Shown here: positions 18,046 through 26,284 of the stretch, piece by piece | How the letters are laid out: each line of letters begins with the position of its first letter | How positions within the stretch are numbered: the first letter of the stretch is position 1 | DNA from: DATATV01 sp035551355 | Lineage (GTDB): Bacteria > Actinomycetota > Actinomycetes > Mycobacteriales > Pseudonocardiaceae | Length of the DNA stretch: 64,000 nucleotides | Reading direction: 5' to 3' | NCBI GenBank assembly: GCA_035551355.1 | Contig: DASZNF010000004.1 | Span: 1 to 64,000, forward strand | Position numbers and translations under genes: made by a program | The notes under the pieces: model-generated | The model's input: the letters and a program-made list of their open reading frames with translations, nothing else | Databases searched by the model: none | Told to the model about the DNA's origin: nothing

Positions 18046-18927
18046 ATGAAGGTCCGGTTCGGTGTCGGTCTCGGCGCGGGCACCGCGCCGGCGGAGTTCG
18101 GCGGCGTCGTGGATCGGTTGGAACGGCTCGGGATCGACTCGCTGTGGCTGTCCGAACAGGTGTACTCGGCGGCGGTGGATCCGTTCGTGGGCTTGGCCTA
18201 CGCGCTCTCCCGCACCAGCGCGCTGAAGGTCGGCACCTCGGTGGCGGTGCTGCCCGGCCGGCATCCGGTGCTGGTGGCCAAACAACTCGCCTCGTTGGCC
18301 GCGCTGGCCCCGAAACGGGTGTTGCCGGTGTTCGGCCTTCGCCCGGCCCGATCCACGGAACACGGCCTGTTTCCGGTACCACAAGGCCGCAGGGCCGCGG
18401 TGTTCGACGAATCGCTGCGGCTGCTGAAATCCTTGCTGAGCAACGAAAGCGTCGATTTCGACGGCGAGTTCTTCAGCGTCGGGAGCGCCCGGATCGGCCC
18501 GCTGCCGGCCAAGCCGCTGGACATCTGGCTCGGCGGCACCGCGCCGGGCGGTCTGCGCCGGGTCGGGCGGTTCGGCGATGGCTGGCTGGGCAGTTTCCTG
18601 TCCCCGGTCGACGCCGGGCGCGCGGTGACCACGATCAAGGCGGCGGCCGCGGAGGCGGGCCGGGAGATCGAGGAGGACCACTTCGGCATCAGCCTGTCGC
18701 TGGCCGAGGACGGCATCTCCGACGAACTGGCCGCGGTGCTGCGGCAGCGCAACCCGCACACCGATCCCCGCGACCTGATCGCGACCAGCTGGTCCGAGCT
18801 GCACCGGCAGCTGGATGGCTACCTGGCCAACGGGCTGACCAAGTTCGTGCTCTACCACCGCGGGCCCGGCCCGTTCGATGAGTTCGCCGACCGGTTCGCC
18901 GCCGAACTGCTCCCGCGCCAGAACTGA
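18046..18927 (+). CDS. LLM-class flavin/F420-dependent oxidoreductase
   Basis: A 293-aa TIM-barrel protein of the luciferase-like monooxygenase family. The N-terminus MKVRFGVGLG and the segments DSLWLSEQVYS, VGTSVAVLPGRHPVLVAKQL and RVLPVFGLRP follow the layout of short actinobacterial LLM proteins that use coenzyme F420 or FMN. The substrate is unknown. The ATG at 18046 matches the family start; an in-frame ATG three codons upstream is possible. It is divergent from the LacI regulator, and its stop lies 2 bp from the stop of the convergent SDR gene. I infer F420 from two other LLM proteins in the window rather than from cofactor-specific residues. Confidence 0.85.
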   Translation: MKVRFGVGLGAGTAPAEFGGVVDRLERLGIDSLWLSEQVYSAAVDPFVGLAYALSRTSALKVGTSVAVLPGRHPVLVAKQLASLAALAPKRVLPVFGLRPARSTEHGLFPVPQGRRAAVFDESLRLLKSLLSNESVDFDGEFFSVGSARIGPLPAKPLDIWLGGTAPGGLRRVGRFGDGWLGSFLSPVDAGRAVTTIKAAAAEAGREIEEDHFGISLSLAEDGISDELAAVLRQRNPHTDPRDLIATSWSELHRQLDGYLANGLTKFVLYHRGPGPFDEFADRFAAELLPRQN

Positions 18928-18929
18928 AG

Positions 18930-19637
18930 TCAGGCGGCCAGCTGCGGGTAGAGCGCGGTGATGCCCTCGCTCAGCCCGGCCTTGACCTGCTTGCTCAACT
19001 CGTCGGCCAGCACCTCGTATTCGCCGTTGGCCACCCCGTCCAGCGCGGCGGCCACCACATCCGCCGCGGCGATCTTGGGCGAGGTGACGTGCGCGGCCAT
19101 GTCGGTGTCGATGTAGCCGACGTGCACGCCGACCACCTGCACGTGCTGGGGCGCCAGTTCCAGCCGCAGCGAGTTGGTCGCGCTCCACAGCGCCGCCTTG
19201 GTGGCGCTGTAGGAGTTGCCGATGCCCACCCAGGACAGCACCGAGTGGATGTTGACCAGCGCGCCGCCGCCGTTGGCCACGATCAACGGCGCGATGGCCC
19301 GGGTGACCCGCAGCGGGCCGAAGTAGTTGGTGTCGAACTCCCGGTCGATCGCGTCCAGGTCGCCGGTCAGCAGCGACTCGCTGGCCGCGACGCCCGCGTT
19401 GTTCACCAGCACTGTCACGTCGCTGACCTGCGCCGCCGCCGCGGCGACCGACTCGGGGTCGGTCACGTCCAGCGCCAGCGGCACCACCCGCGGGTCGCTG
19501 GCGTCCACCGTGTGCGGATCCCGGGCGGTGGCGTAGACCCTGGCCGCGCCGCGGGCCAGCAGCTCGGTCACGAACGCCCGGCCCAGGCCCCGGGACGCCC
19601 CGGTGACCAGTGCGGTCTGTCCCTTGATGTCCGTCAT
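18930..19637 (-). CDS. Short-chain dehydrogenase/reductase (SDR)
   Basis: A 235-aa classical SDR with the cofactor loop TGASRGLG, NNAG at the end of strand 4 and catalytic Tyr-Lys in YSATK, preceded by the serine of NIHSVLSW. The absence of an acidic residue right after beta2 and the ATARDP segment suggest NADP(H). The ATG at 19637 is 9 bp from GAGAGGG, better placed than the ATG at 19646 that abuts it. It is divergent from a TetR regulator and shares two perfect palindromes with it, so repression by that regulator is very likely. The natural substrate is unknown; TetR-SDR pairs often answer to a hydrophobic or reactive small molecule. Confidence 0.9.
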   Translation of the reverse strand: MTDIKGQTALVTGASRGLGRAFVTELLARGAARVYATARDPHTVDASDPRVVPLALDVTDPESVAAAAAQVSDVTVLVNNAGVAASESLLTGDLDAIDREFDTNYFGPLRVTRAIAPLIVANGGGALVNIHSVLSWVGIGNSYSATKAALWSATNSLRLELAPQHVQVVGVHVGYIDTDMAAHVTSPKIAAADVVAAALDGVANGEYEVLADELSKQVKAGLSEGITALYPQLAA

Positions 19638-19660
19638 GTCGACCATCCCTCTCGGCAGAA

Positions 19661-19678
19661 GTAAACGAAATCGTTTAC
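19661..19678. promoter_or_regulatory. TetR operator 1
   Basis: GTAAACGAAATCGTTTAC, a perfect 8+2+8 palindrome, lies 23 bp before the SDR start. Its arms are identical to those of operator 2. An 18-bp site of this form in an SDR/tetR divergent region is typical of TetR dimer binding. Confidence 0.9.
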
Positions 19679-19688
19679 ATCGGTGAGA

Positions 19689-19706
19689 GTAAACGAGTTC
19701 GTTTAC
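19689..19706. promoter_or_regulatory. TetR operator 2
   Basis: GTAAACGAGTTCGTTTAC has the same 8-bp arms as operator 1, with centres 28 bp apart, about 30 bp before the tetR start. This allows co-ordinate repression of the SDR gene and autoregulation. Confidence 0.9.
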
Positions 19707-19736
19707 TTTTCGCAAGGGCCCGCCTAGCATGTGAGC

Positions 19737-20306
19737 ATGAGCACGGCCGGACGGAGCAAGCCACGAGAGCGGGTGCTGGACACCGCGAGCACGCTGTTCT
19801 ACCGCGAGGGCATCCACGCGGTCAGCATCGACCGGCTGTGCGCCGAGGCCCACGTGTCCAAACGTTCGCTGTACCAGTACTTCGAGAACCGGGACGCGAT
19901 CCTCACCGAGATGCTGCGCTCGCGCGGAGCGGCCATGGCCGAGGGTGTGGTGCCGGCCGAGGACGACGTGCGCACGCCCCGGCAGCGGATGCTGGCCGTG
20001 TTCGACATCCAGCGCACCCGGTCCGGCTCCCCGGACTACCTCGGCTGCCCGTTCGCCAACACCGCGATCGAACTGAAGGACCGGGCCCATCCGGCGACCG
20101 TCGCCGCCCGGGCCTACAAGCAGGAACTCACCGCGTTCTTCCACCGCCAGGCGCAACTCGGCGGCGCGGCCGACCCCGGGTTGCTGGCCACCCAGCTGAC
20201 CGTGCTGTTCGACGGGGCCAGCGCACAGGCGGTGCTCAACGGCGAGTTGTCCGACGCGACGCGCAAGGCCGCGGACACGCTGCTGTCCGCGGGCGGGGTC
20301 GGCTGA
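19737..20306 (+). CDS. TetR-family transcriptional repressor
   Basis: A 189-aa regulator. The HTH is in residues about 10-60 (VLDTASTLFYREGIHAVS, then DRLCAEAHVSKRSLYQYF), followed by an all-helical ligand domain with the LGCPFANTAIE segment seen in this TetR subgroup. It binds DNA as a dimer and releases it on ligand binding. The two identical-arm palindromes in the 99-bp divergent region are the obvious targets, with the SDR gene as the regulated partner. The start could also be the GTG two codons upstream, which sits better relative to AAGGG at 19714. Its stop is 29 bp from the stop of the convergent chitinase gene. Confidence 0.93.
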   Translation: MSTAGRSKPRERVLDTASTLFYREGIHAVSIDRLCAEAHVSKRSLYQYFENRDAILTEMLRSRGAAMAEGVVPAEDDVRTPRQRMLAVFDIQRTRSGSPDYLGCPFANTAIELKDRAHPATVAARAYKQELTAFFHRQAQLGGAADPGLLATQLTVLFDGASAQAVLNGELSDATRKAADTLLSAGGVG

Positions 20307-20334
20307 CCCTGCCCGCGGACGACACCGCCGAGCT

Positions 20335-21804
20335 TCAGCTGATCGCCACGTCGTCGGCGTAGATGGTGCCCTGGCCGTACCAGCCGTGCAGGTAGACGGT
20401 CACCTGACTGGTGCTCGCCCCGGTGGTGAACGTGGTGGACAACTGGGCCCAGCCGGCCGATGAGGCCCAGGTGCTGGTGTCCGAGGTGCCGGTGCCGGAG
20501 TCCCCGAGATAGGCGTAGTCGCCCTGCACCCACGCGGTCAGCGTGTAGGTATGGCTGGGCGACACACTGATCGTCTGGGTGCACTGGGCGTCGTCGGAGC
20601 CGGTCGGGGTGGCGGCCAGCGCATGGCTGCCGGAGTGCACCGGGCTGCTCACCACGCTGTCGGTGCCCGCGTCACAGGTCCACGGCGACAGCCCGCCGCT
20701 CTCCAGGCCGCCGTTGGTCAGCCCGTTGACCGTGGTCGGCGGCGAGGTCGTGGTGGTCGTGGTCGTCGTGGTGGTGGTGGTGGTCGTGCCGCCACCGCCG
20801 CCGCTGGTGCCCGAGCCGGCGTACTGGTCGAAGATCTTGGTGAAGTCCAGCTTGGCCGAGCTGATCTCGGTGCACGCAGGCAGTCCGCTGACCGAGCCGG
20901 AACAGGGCTGGTCCCGGTCCACCGACCAGAACGCCAGCCGGCCCACCCCGTTGCTCTTGGCGAAGCTGACCACGGTCTGCGCGTTGGCCTCGCTGAACAC
21001 CTCGGCCGAATCGTCGTTCTGGCCGATCATCGGGGTGATGCCGATGTTGGCGTAGGTGTCGCCCGACCACAGGGTCTTGGCGTAGGTGAGGGTGTCCGCG
21101 GCGGCCTGGGTGGCGTAGGCGCCCATGTCCGGGTTGGTGTCCCAGGTGCCGTAGTAGTCCATGGCCATCACGTTGATCAGGTCGATCCGGGCGCCGTCGG
21201 ACTTGGCCGCGGCCAGGAAGGCCTGGCCGTAGTTGTCCGGCCCGTTGGGCTCGACCGGGATGGTGACCGACACGGTCAGCCCGGAGTTGGCCGCCTCCAG
21301 TGCCTTGATCGCCTGGAACCGCAGGTTCAGCGAGGTCGTGTCGGCGATGGCCGCGCCCTCCACGTCGAAGTCGATGTGGTCGACCCCCAGGTCGGTGATG
21401 ACCGACTGGTAGGCGGCGGTGAGCTGACTGAGGGTGGTGCAGGACTGGGCCAGTTCCACCCCGCTGGCGCCGCCGAAGGACACGATCGGCACGGCGCCGG
21501 CCGAGCGGGCCGAGGAGATCTCGCCGCTGACCGTCGGGTCATTGCTGACCGGCAGGGTGTCGCCCCAGATCGGGGTGCAGCCGCTGCCGATGACGAACGC
21601 GGTGGTGAACGCCTTGAGTCCGCCGCTGCTGATCGCCGAGTTCAGCATCGGCTCCTGGTTGTTGGTCATGTCCACGTAGGGCGCCACCGTGTACGCGTCG
21701 CCGGTCGCGGCCGAGGACGGGGTGGAGATGAACGCGGCCAGGCCGAGCGGGACCAGTAAGGCCGCCGTGGCCAGGCACAGGGCGTGGACCTTTGTCGGTT
21801 TCAC
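20335..21804 (-). CDS. Secreted GH18 chitinase-like hydrolase with C-terminal carbohydrate-binding module
   Basis: A 489-aa secreted protein. It has a Sec signal peptide (KPTKVHALCLATAALLVPLG, cleavage near residue 33), a GH18 barrel with a perfect DxxDxDxE motif (Asp142, Asp145, Asp147, Glu149 as proton donor), a linker of five Gly and 14 Thr, and a jelly-roll-like C-terminal domain (NGGLESGGLSPW to YADDVAIS) of the carbohydrate-binding type. It should cleave chitin or chito-oligomers outside the cell. The GTG at 21804 is chosen because the signal peptide starts there and CGGAG is 9 bp upstream. A DasR-like site 45 bp upstream predicts GlcNAc-responsive control. Confidence 0.92.
   Translation of the reverse strand: MKPTKVHALCLATAALLVPLGLAAFISTPSSAATGDAYTVAPYVDMTNNQEPMLNSAISSGGLKAFTTAFVIGSGCTPIWGDTLPVSNDPTVSGEISSARSAGAVPIVSFGGASGVELAQSCTTLSQLTAAYQSVITDLGVDHIDFDVEGAAIADTTSLNLRFQAIKALEAANSGLTVSVTIPVEPNGPDNYGQAFLAAAKSDGARIDLINVMAMDYYGTWDTNPDMGAYATQAAADTLTYAKTLWSGDTYANIGITPMIGQNDDSAEVFSEANAQTVVSFAKSNGVGRLAFWSVDRDQPCSGSVSGLPACTEISSAKLDFTKIFDQYAGSGTSGGGGGTTTTTTTTTTTTTTSPPTTVNGLTNGGLESGGLSPWTCDAGTDSVVSSPVHSGSHALAATPTGSDDAQCTQTISVSPSHTYTLTAWVQGDYAYLGDSGTGTSDTSTWASSAGWAQLSTTFTTGASTSQVTVYLHGWYGQGTIYADDVAIS
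20747..20788. repeat. Poly-threonine linker microsatellite
   Basis: Fourteen consecutive Thr codons of the chitinase linker appear on the + strand as mixed GTG/GTC triplets. This is an ordinary linker in actinobacterial glycoside hydrolases; its length probably varies. Confidence 0.8.
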
Positions 21805-22324
21805 GAGGTTGCTCCGTTCGTGTTGTCCGAAGAAGCGATTGCTCTGAAAATGGACTAGACCATTGCTTCCGGTCAATCGAACGTCAACGGTCAACGCGCA
21901 CCGGCTGCCGATCCGGACACTTCGTGCGGGTCGAAGACCGTCTACAATGGACCCATTCCGGCGGTCGCGGTCAGGACCACTCGAATGTCGTAACGCCCGG
22001 CCGCGGGCTGCCGGTCATCCCCTCGGTGTGCGCCCGGTCATCGGATCTCACCCATCAAGACCAACGCGTCCCCGAATCGATTCCACATTCCCGCGCAGCG
22101 CCGTCGGTACTTCACCGGATCGAGCGGTTGAACGTGCCCGGTCGGTCAGGATCACCGCCACCGTGGCCATTCGTTCGGGGGACTGTTCCGTATCGCGCGG
22201 CCGGTGCTAGCTTCGAGTTCGTGCCGGCGAAGCGAAAGCCGGAACATTGAAAACGGCCGCCGGGGCCGCTCCCTCCTCATTCCATTTTTATTTTGCCGCG
22301 CAATCGAAATGGGTGGTGTTCGCT
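21805..22324. other. 520-bp divergent intergenic region between chitinase and encapsulin genes
   Basis: No convincing gene is seen. Apart from the DasR-like site near the chitinase side, it should hold the encapsulin operon promoter. A GCTAGCTT stretch near 22206 could be a -10 region, but I see no good -35 partner. Confidence 0.5.
21849..21864 (-). promoter_or_regulatory. DasR-responsive element (dre)-like operator
   Basis: On the chitinase strand the site reads AATGGTCTAGTCCATT, palindromic at 14 of 16 positions. It shares the TGGTCTAG core with the Streptomyces dre consensus (ACTGGTCTAGACCACT). It lies 45 bp before the chitinase GTG, the usual place for DasR repression of chitinase genes. 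No dasR gene is in the window. Confidence 0.75.
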
Positions 22325-23725
22325 GTGACGGAGACGATTACGGGCAGCAGGCTGAGTCTGTCCACCGATGGCGCACGGAATTTGGCGACCACGACCAAAT
22401 CCGTGCCCCAGATGCAGGGCATCTCGTCCCGGTGGCTGCTGCGCCTGCTGCCCTGGGTCGGCGTCGGCGGCGGCGTGTTCCGGGTCAACCGGCGGGTGGT
22501 GTACTCGCCCGGCTCCGGGCGGGTCAGCTTCGCCGACGAGGGGGACACCCTGCGGGTGGTCCCGCCCAGCCTTGGCGAACTGCCGCTGCTGCGCGGCTTC
22601 GACGACGAGGAGGTGCTCACCGGTCTGGCCCAGCGCTTCGTCCAGCGCGAATACAACGCCGGGGACACCCTGGTCGAGGCCGGGGCGGACGCGGACGCGA
22701 TCTTCATCGTGGCGCACGGCAAGGTCAGCAAGCTCGGCCAGGGCAAGTACGGCGACAACACCGTGCTCGGCGTGGTGGCCGACGGCGAACACCTGGGCGA
22801 TCAGGTGCTCGGCCAGTCCGAGGGCACCTGGGGCGCCACCGCCCGCGCCGACACCGCGGTCACCGCGATGGTGTTGTCCCGGGCCGATTTCGAGGAGATC
22901 GTCGGCCGGTCGGAGGATCTGCGCGCGCATGTCGACGAACTGCTCTCGCACGCCGCGATTCCCAAGAACGCGCACGGCGAGGCGTCCATCGACGTGGCCG
23001 CCGGACATTCCGGCGAACCAGATCTGCCCGGCACCTTCGTGGATTACGAGCTGTCCCCCCGCGAATACGAGTTGAGCGTGGCGCAGACCGTGCTGCGCGT
23101 GCATTCCCGGGTCGCGGATCTGTACAACGAGCCGATGAACCAGGTCGAGGAACAGTTGCGCCTGACCATCGAGGCATTGCGCGAGCGCCAGGAATCGGAA
23201 ATGCTGAACAACGCCGACTTCGGCCTGCTGCACAATGTCGAGCACGGTCAGCGAATCCACACCCGGTCCGGCCCGCCCACCCCGGACGACCTGGACCAGC
23301 TGCTGGCCACGGTGTGGAAGCAGCCCTCGTTCTTCCTGGCCCACCCCAAGGCGATCGCCGCGTTCGGCCGGGAGGCCAGCCACCGGGGCGTGTACCCGAC
23401 CAGCATCGACGTGTCCGGCAACAAGGTGCCGGCCTGGCGCGGGGTGCCCATCTACCCGAGCAACAAGATCCCGGTGTCCGACGCGGGCACCACGTCGATC
23501 CTGCTGATCCGCGCCGGTGAGGAGAGCGGGGGAGTGGTCGGCCTGCAGCCCACCACGCTGCCCGACGAGTACCAGCCCGGCCTGTCCGTGCGGTTCATGA
23601 ACGTCAACGAGAAGGCCATCATCTCCTACCTGGTCAGCGCCTACTACTCGGTCGCCCCGCTGGTGTCCGACGCCATCGGCGTGCTGGAGAACGTGGAACT
23701 GGGCCGCCACCACGACGAGGACTGA
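22325..23725 (+). CDS. Family 2B encapsulin shell protein, paralogue A
   Basis: A 466-aa HK97-fold shell protein of the SrpI-like Family 2B class. Residues about 10-60 carry the conserved N-arm region (ARNLATT, then SVPQMQGISSRWLLR). Residues about 75-200 are a cyclic-nucleotide-binding-like insertion (LLRGFDDEEVLTGLAQRF, IFIVAHGKV). The rest, with RIHTRSGPPTPDD and YLVSAYYSVAPLV, supplies the capsid P- and A-domains. It should self-assemble into a nanocompartment. The GTG at 22325 aligns with the start of the second shell gene and has GGTGGTG upstream; the frame is open further upstream. In the expected phosphate-binding loop it reads LGDQVL where a Glu is usual, so cNMP binding is doubtful. 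It is first of a three-gene operon. Confidence 0.9.
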   Translation: MTETITGSRLSLSTDGARNLATTTKSVPQMQGISSRWLLRLLPWVGVGGGVFRVNRRVVYSPGSGRVSFADEGDTLRVVPPSLGELPLLRGFDDEEVLTGLAQRFVQREYNAGDTLVEAGADADAIFIVAHGKVSKLGQGKYGDNTVLGVVADGEHLGDQVLGQSEGTWGATARADTAVTAMVLSRADFEEIVGRSEDLRAHVDELLSHAAIPKNAHGEASIDVAAGHSGEPDLPGTFVDYELSPREYELSVAQTVLRVHSRVADLYNEPMNQVEEQLRLTIEALRERQESEMLNNADFGLLHNVEHGQRIHTRSGPPTPDDLDQLLATVWKQPSFFLAHPKAIAAFGREASHRGVYPTSIDVSGNKVPAWRGVPIYPSNKIPVSDAGTTSILLIRAGEESGGVVGLQPTTLPDEYQPGLSVRFMNVNEKAIISYLVSAYYSVAPLVSDAIGVLENVELGRHHDED

Positions 23726-23783
23726 GCCCCGCCGCACGCACCGACCCGGACGCTCGACACCGCCACGATTGGAGTAGTACGCC

Positions 23784-25175
23784 ATGACCGAGCCGCAGAC
23801 CGAACCGGCGCCGCTGAGCCTGGGGACCGCGGGCGCGCGGAACCTGGCCACCACCCTCAAGTCCGTGCCGCAGATGCAGGGCATCTCCTCCCGGTGGCTG
23901 CTGCGCGCGCTGCCCTGGGTCGAGGTGGGCGGCGGTACCTTCCGGGTCAACCGCCGGGCGACCTACGCGGCCGGTTCGGGCCGGGTGAGCTTCACCGTGG
24001 CCGCCGACTCCGTCCAGGTGGTCCCGCCCAGCCTGGCCGAACTGCCGCTGCTGCGCGGCTTCGACGACGAGGACGTGCTGGCCGGTCTGGCCGGGCGGTT
24101 CCGGCAGCGCGAGTTCGCCGCGGGGGAGGAACTGGCCACCGCGGGCGCCCCGGCCAACTCGATGTTCCTGGTGGCGCACGGCAAGGTGAACCGGGTCGGC
24201 GCCACCAAGTACGGCGACCAGCGGGTGCTGGGCACCGTCTCCGAGGGCGAGGCGATCGGCCAGGAGTTGTTGACCGGCAACGGAATCACCGCCGAGGAGA
24301 CCGCGCGGGCGATCACCCGGGTGATCGTGCTCGAGGTGACCCGGGACGACCTGCAACGGGTGCTCTCCGAAGCGCCGGAGCTCGCCGCGCACGTCATCGT
24401 GTCCCAGGCCGACCAGCGGGCGCCGCGCAACCGGCACGGTGAGTCCGAGATCGACCTGTCCGCCGGTCACGACGGCGAGCCGGATCTGCCCGGCACCTAC
24501 GCCGACTACGAGCTCGCTCCCCGCGAGTATCCGCTGAGCGTGGCCCAGACCGTGTTGCGGGTGCACACCCGGGTCGCGGATCTGTTCAACGAGCCGATGG
24601 ACCAGGTCGAGCACCAGTTGCGGCTGACCGTGGAGGCGCTGCGCGAGCGGCAGGAGTCCGAGCTGATCAACAACCCGGACTTCGGCTTGCTGCACAACGT
24701 GGACCTCAAGCAACGCGTGCACACCCGGTCCGGTCCGCCCACCCCGGACGACATGGACGACCTGATCACCCGGCGGCGCAAGACGCAGTACTTCTTCGCC
24801 CACCCCAGGGCGATCGCCGCGTTCGGCCAGGAGTGCACCCGGCGCGGGATCTACCCCGAGCCGGTCGAGCACGAAGGGTCCGTGGTGCCCAGCTGGCGCG
24901 GCGTGCCCCTGTTGTCCTGCAACAAGATTCCCATCTCCGACACCGGCAGCACCTCGATTCTGGCGCTGCGCACGGGCCAGGAGAACCAGGGCGTGATCGG
25001 CCTGCAGCCGGCCAAACTGCCCGACGAGCAACAGCCCGGCCTGTCCGCCCGGTTCATGGGCGTGACCGACAAGGGCATCCTGCAGTACCTGGTCAGCGCC
25101 TACTACTCGGTGGCCGCGCTGGTGCCCGACGCCTACGGAATCCTGGAGAACATCGAACTGGGGCGAGTCGACTGA
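23784..25175 (+). CDS. Family 2B encapsulin shell protein, paralogue B
   Basis: A 463-aa paralogue of the preceding gene, similar along its whole length (shared SVPQMQGISSRWLLR, SVAQTVLRVH, RERQESE, FGLLHNV, HTRSGPPTPDD, YLVSAYYSVA). Divergence is concentrated in the cyclic-nucleotide-binding-like insertion (about 75-200) and in the loop before the A-domain. Its phosphate-loop region, IGQELLTG, keeps the Glu expected from CRP-type domains, and ETARAITRV follows. It has its own ribosome-binding site (GGAG 10 bp before ATG) and begins 58 bp after the first shell gene. Two shell genes suggest a mixed or two-component shell. Its stop overlaps the polyprenyl synthase start by 1 nt (TGATG), giving coupled expression with the presumed cargo. 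Confidence 0.9.
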   Translation: MTEPQTEPAPLSLGTAGARNLATTLKSVPQMQGISSRWLLRALPWVEVGGGTFRVNRRATYAAGSGRVSFTVAADSVQVVPPSLAELPLLRGFDDEDVLAGLAGRFRQREFAAGEELATAGAPANSMFLVAHGKVNRVGATKYGDQRVLGTVSEGEAIGQELLTGNGITAEETARAITRVIVLEVTRDDLQRVLSEAPELAAHVIVSQADQRAPRNRHGESEIDLSAGHDGEPDLPGTYADYELAPREYPLSVAQTVLRVHTRVADLFNEPMDQVEHQLRLTVEALRERQESELINNPDFGLLHNVDLKQRVHTRSGPPTPDDMDDLITRRRKTQYFFAHPRAIAAFGQECTRRGIYPEPVEHEGSVVPSWRGVPLLSCNKIPISDTGSTSILALRTGQENQGVIGLQPAKLPDEQQPGLSARFMGVTDKGILQYLVSAYYSVAALVPDAYGILENIELGRVD

Positions 25176-26215
25176 TGGTCAGCGCTGAGATGACCCGGCC
25201 GGACCGGTCGGCGCGGGAAGTGCTGACCTGGAGCCGGAATCTGGTGGAACCGGCGCTGCGCGCCGCGGTGGACACGCTGCCCGAGTCGATGCGGCGCATC
25301 GCCGGTTACCACTTCGGCTGGTGGGACGAGCAGGGCCGGCTGGCCGGCGCGGACGGCGGCAAGGCGCTGCGCCCGGCGCTGACCCTGCTGGCCGCCGAGG
25401 CGGTCGGCGCCCAGCCGACGGCGGCGGTGCCGGCCGCGGTGGCGGTGGAGTTGGTGCACAACTTCTCGTTGCTGCACGACGACGTGATGGACGGGGATGT
25501 GACCCGGCGGCACCGGCCCACCGCGTGGCGGGTGTTCGGCAGCAGCCCGGCCATCCTGGCCGGGGACTCGCTGCTCACCCTGGCCTTCGAGGTGCTGGCC
25601 GACTCCGGGCACCCGGCCGCCCAGCCGGGCATGCGGATGGTGGCCGCGGTGGTGCAGGACCTCAACGACGGGCAGGCCGCGGATGTCGCTTTCGAGCACC
25701 GGGACGACGTGGACCTGATCGAGTGCGTGCGGATGGCCGAGCGGAAGACCGGCGCGCTGCTGGGCTGCTCGTGCGCGATCGGCGCGCTGTTCGGCCAGGC
25801 CCCGGACGCCAGAGTGGCCAGCCTGCGCTGTTTCGGGGCCAGACTGGGCCTGGCCTTCCAGCACGTGGACGATCTGCTGGGCATCTGGGGCGACCCAGGG
25901 GCGACCGGCAAACCCGTGTACTCCGACCTGCACAGCCGGAAGAAGTCGCTGCCGGTGGTCGCCGCCCTGACCTCGGGCACCGACGCCGGCCGGGAACTGG
26001 CCGGGCTCTACGGCCGGGACCACGAGCCGATGGGCATCGACCTGGCCCACGCGGCCGACCTGGTCGACCGGGCCGGCGGCAGGCGCTGGACCCAGTCCCG
26101 GGCGGACACGCTGTTCACCGAGGCGCTGGACGCGCTGTCCGAGGCGATGCCGGAACCGGGCCCGGCGGCCGCCTTGACCGCGCTGGCCCGGCTGGCCACC
26201 CACCGCGACCACTGA
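25175..26215 (+). CDS. Polyprenyl diphosphate synthase, putative encapsulin cargo
   Basis: A 346-aa trans-prenyltransferase of the IdsA/GGPP-synthase type. It has GGKALRP (61-67), the first Asp-rich motif DDVMDGD (102-108) and the second motif DDLLGIWGD (232-240) followed by GATGKP. It condenses IPP with allylic diphosphates. Phe97, five residues before the first motif, suggests a short C15-C20 product; this is inference. It overlaps the second shell gene by 1 nt. Family 2B encapsulins are known to be linked to polyprenyl transferases and terpene cyclases, so it is the likely cargo. However, the N-terminus is short (about 15 disordered residues before the first helix) and shows no obvious long cargo-loading extension. 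Confidence 0.92.
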   Translation: MVSAEMTRPDRSAREVLTWSRNLVEPALRAAVDTLPESMRRIAGYHFGWWDEQGRLAGADGGKALRPALTLLAAEAVGAQPTAAVPAAVAVELVHNFSLLHDDVMDGDVTRRHRPTAWRVFGSSPAILAGDSLLTLAFEVLADSGHPAAQPGMRMVAAVVQDLNDGQAADVAFEHRDDVDLIECVRMAERKTGALLGCSCAIGALFGQAPDARVASLRCFGARLGLAFQHVDDLLGIWGDPGATGKPVYSDLHSRKKSLPVVAALTSGTDAGRELAGLYGRDHEPMGIDLAHAADLVDRAGGRRWTQSRADTLFTEALDALSEAMPEPGPAAALTALARLATHRDH

Positions 26216-26235
26216 CGACATCGACGCGGCAACCG

Positions 26236-26258
26236 CTCCGCGATCCGCCATCGCGGAG
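26236..26258. terminator. Hairpin terminator after the encapsulin operon
   Basis: Perfect 9-bp stem (CTCCGCGAT / ATCGCGGAG) with a 5-nt loop, between the stops of the convergent polyprenyl synthase and LLM genes. There is no U-tract, as is common in actinobacteria. It closes the three-gene encapsulin operon. Confidence 0.75.
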
Positions 26259-26284
26259 GACGCGCCGCGGCCGGGAGGTCGAGC

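Noticed and set aside
20747..20788. The GTG/GTC run as a regulatory microsatellite.
   Set aside because: It encodes a poly-Thr linker of a secreted glycosidase, which is typical of the family.
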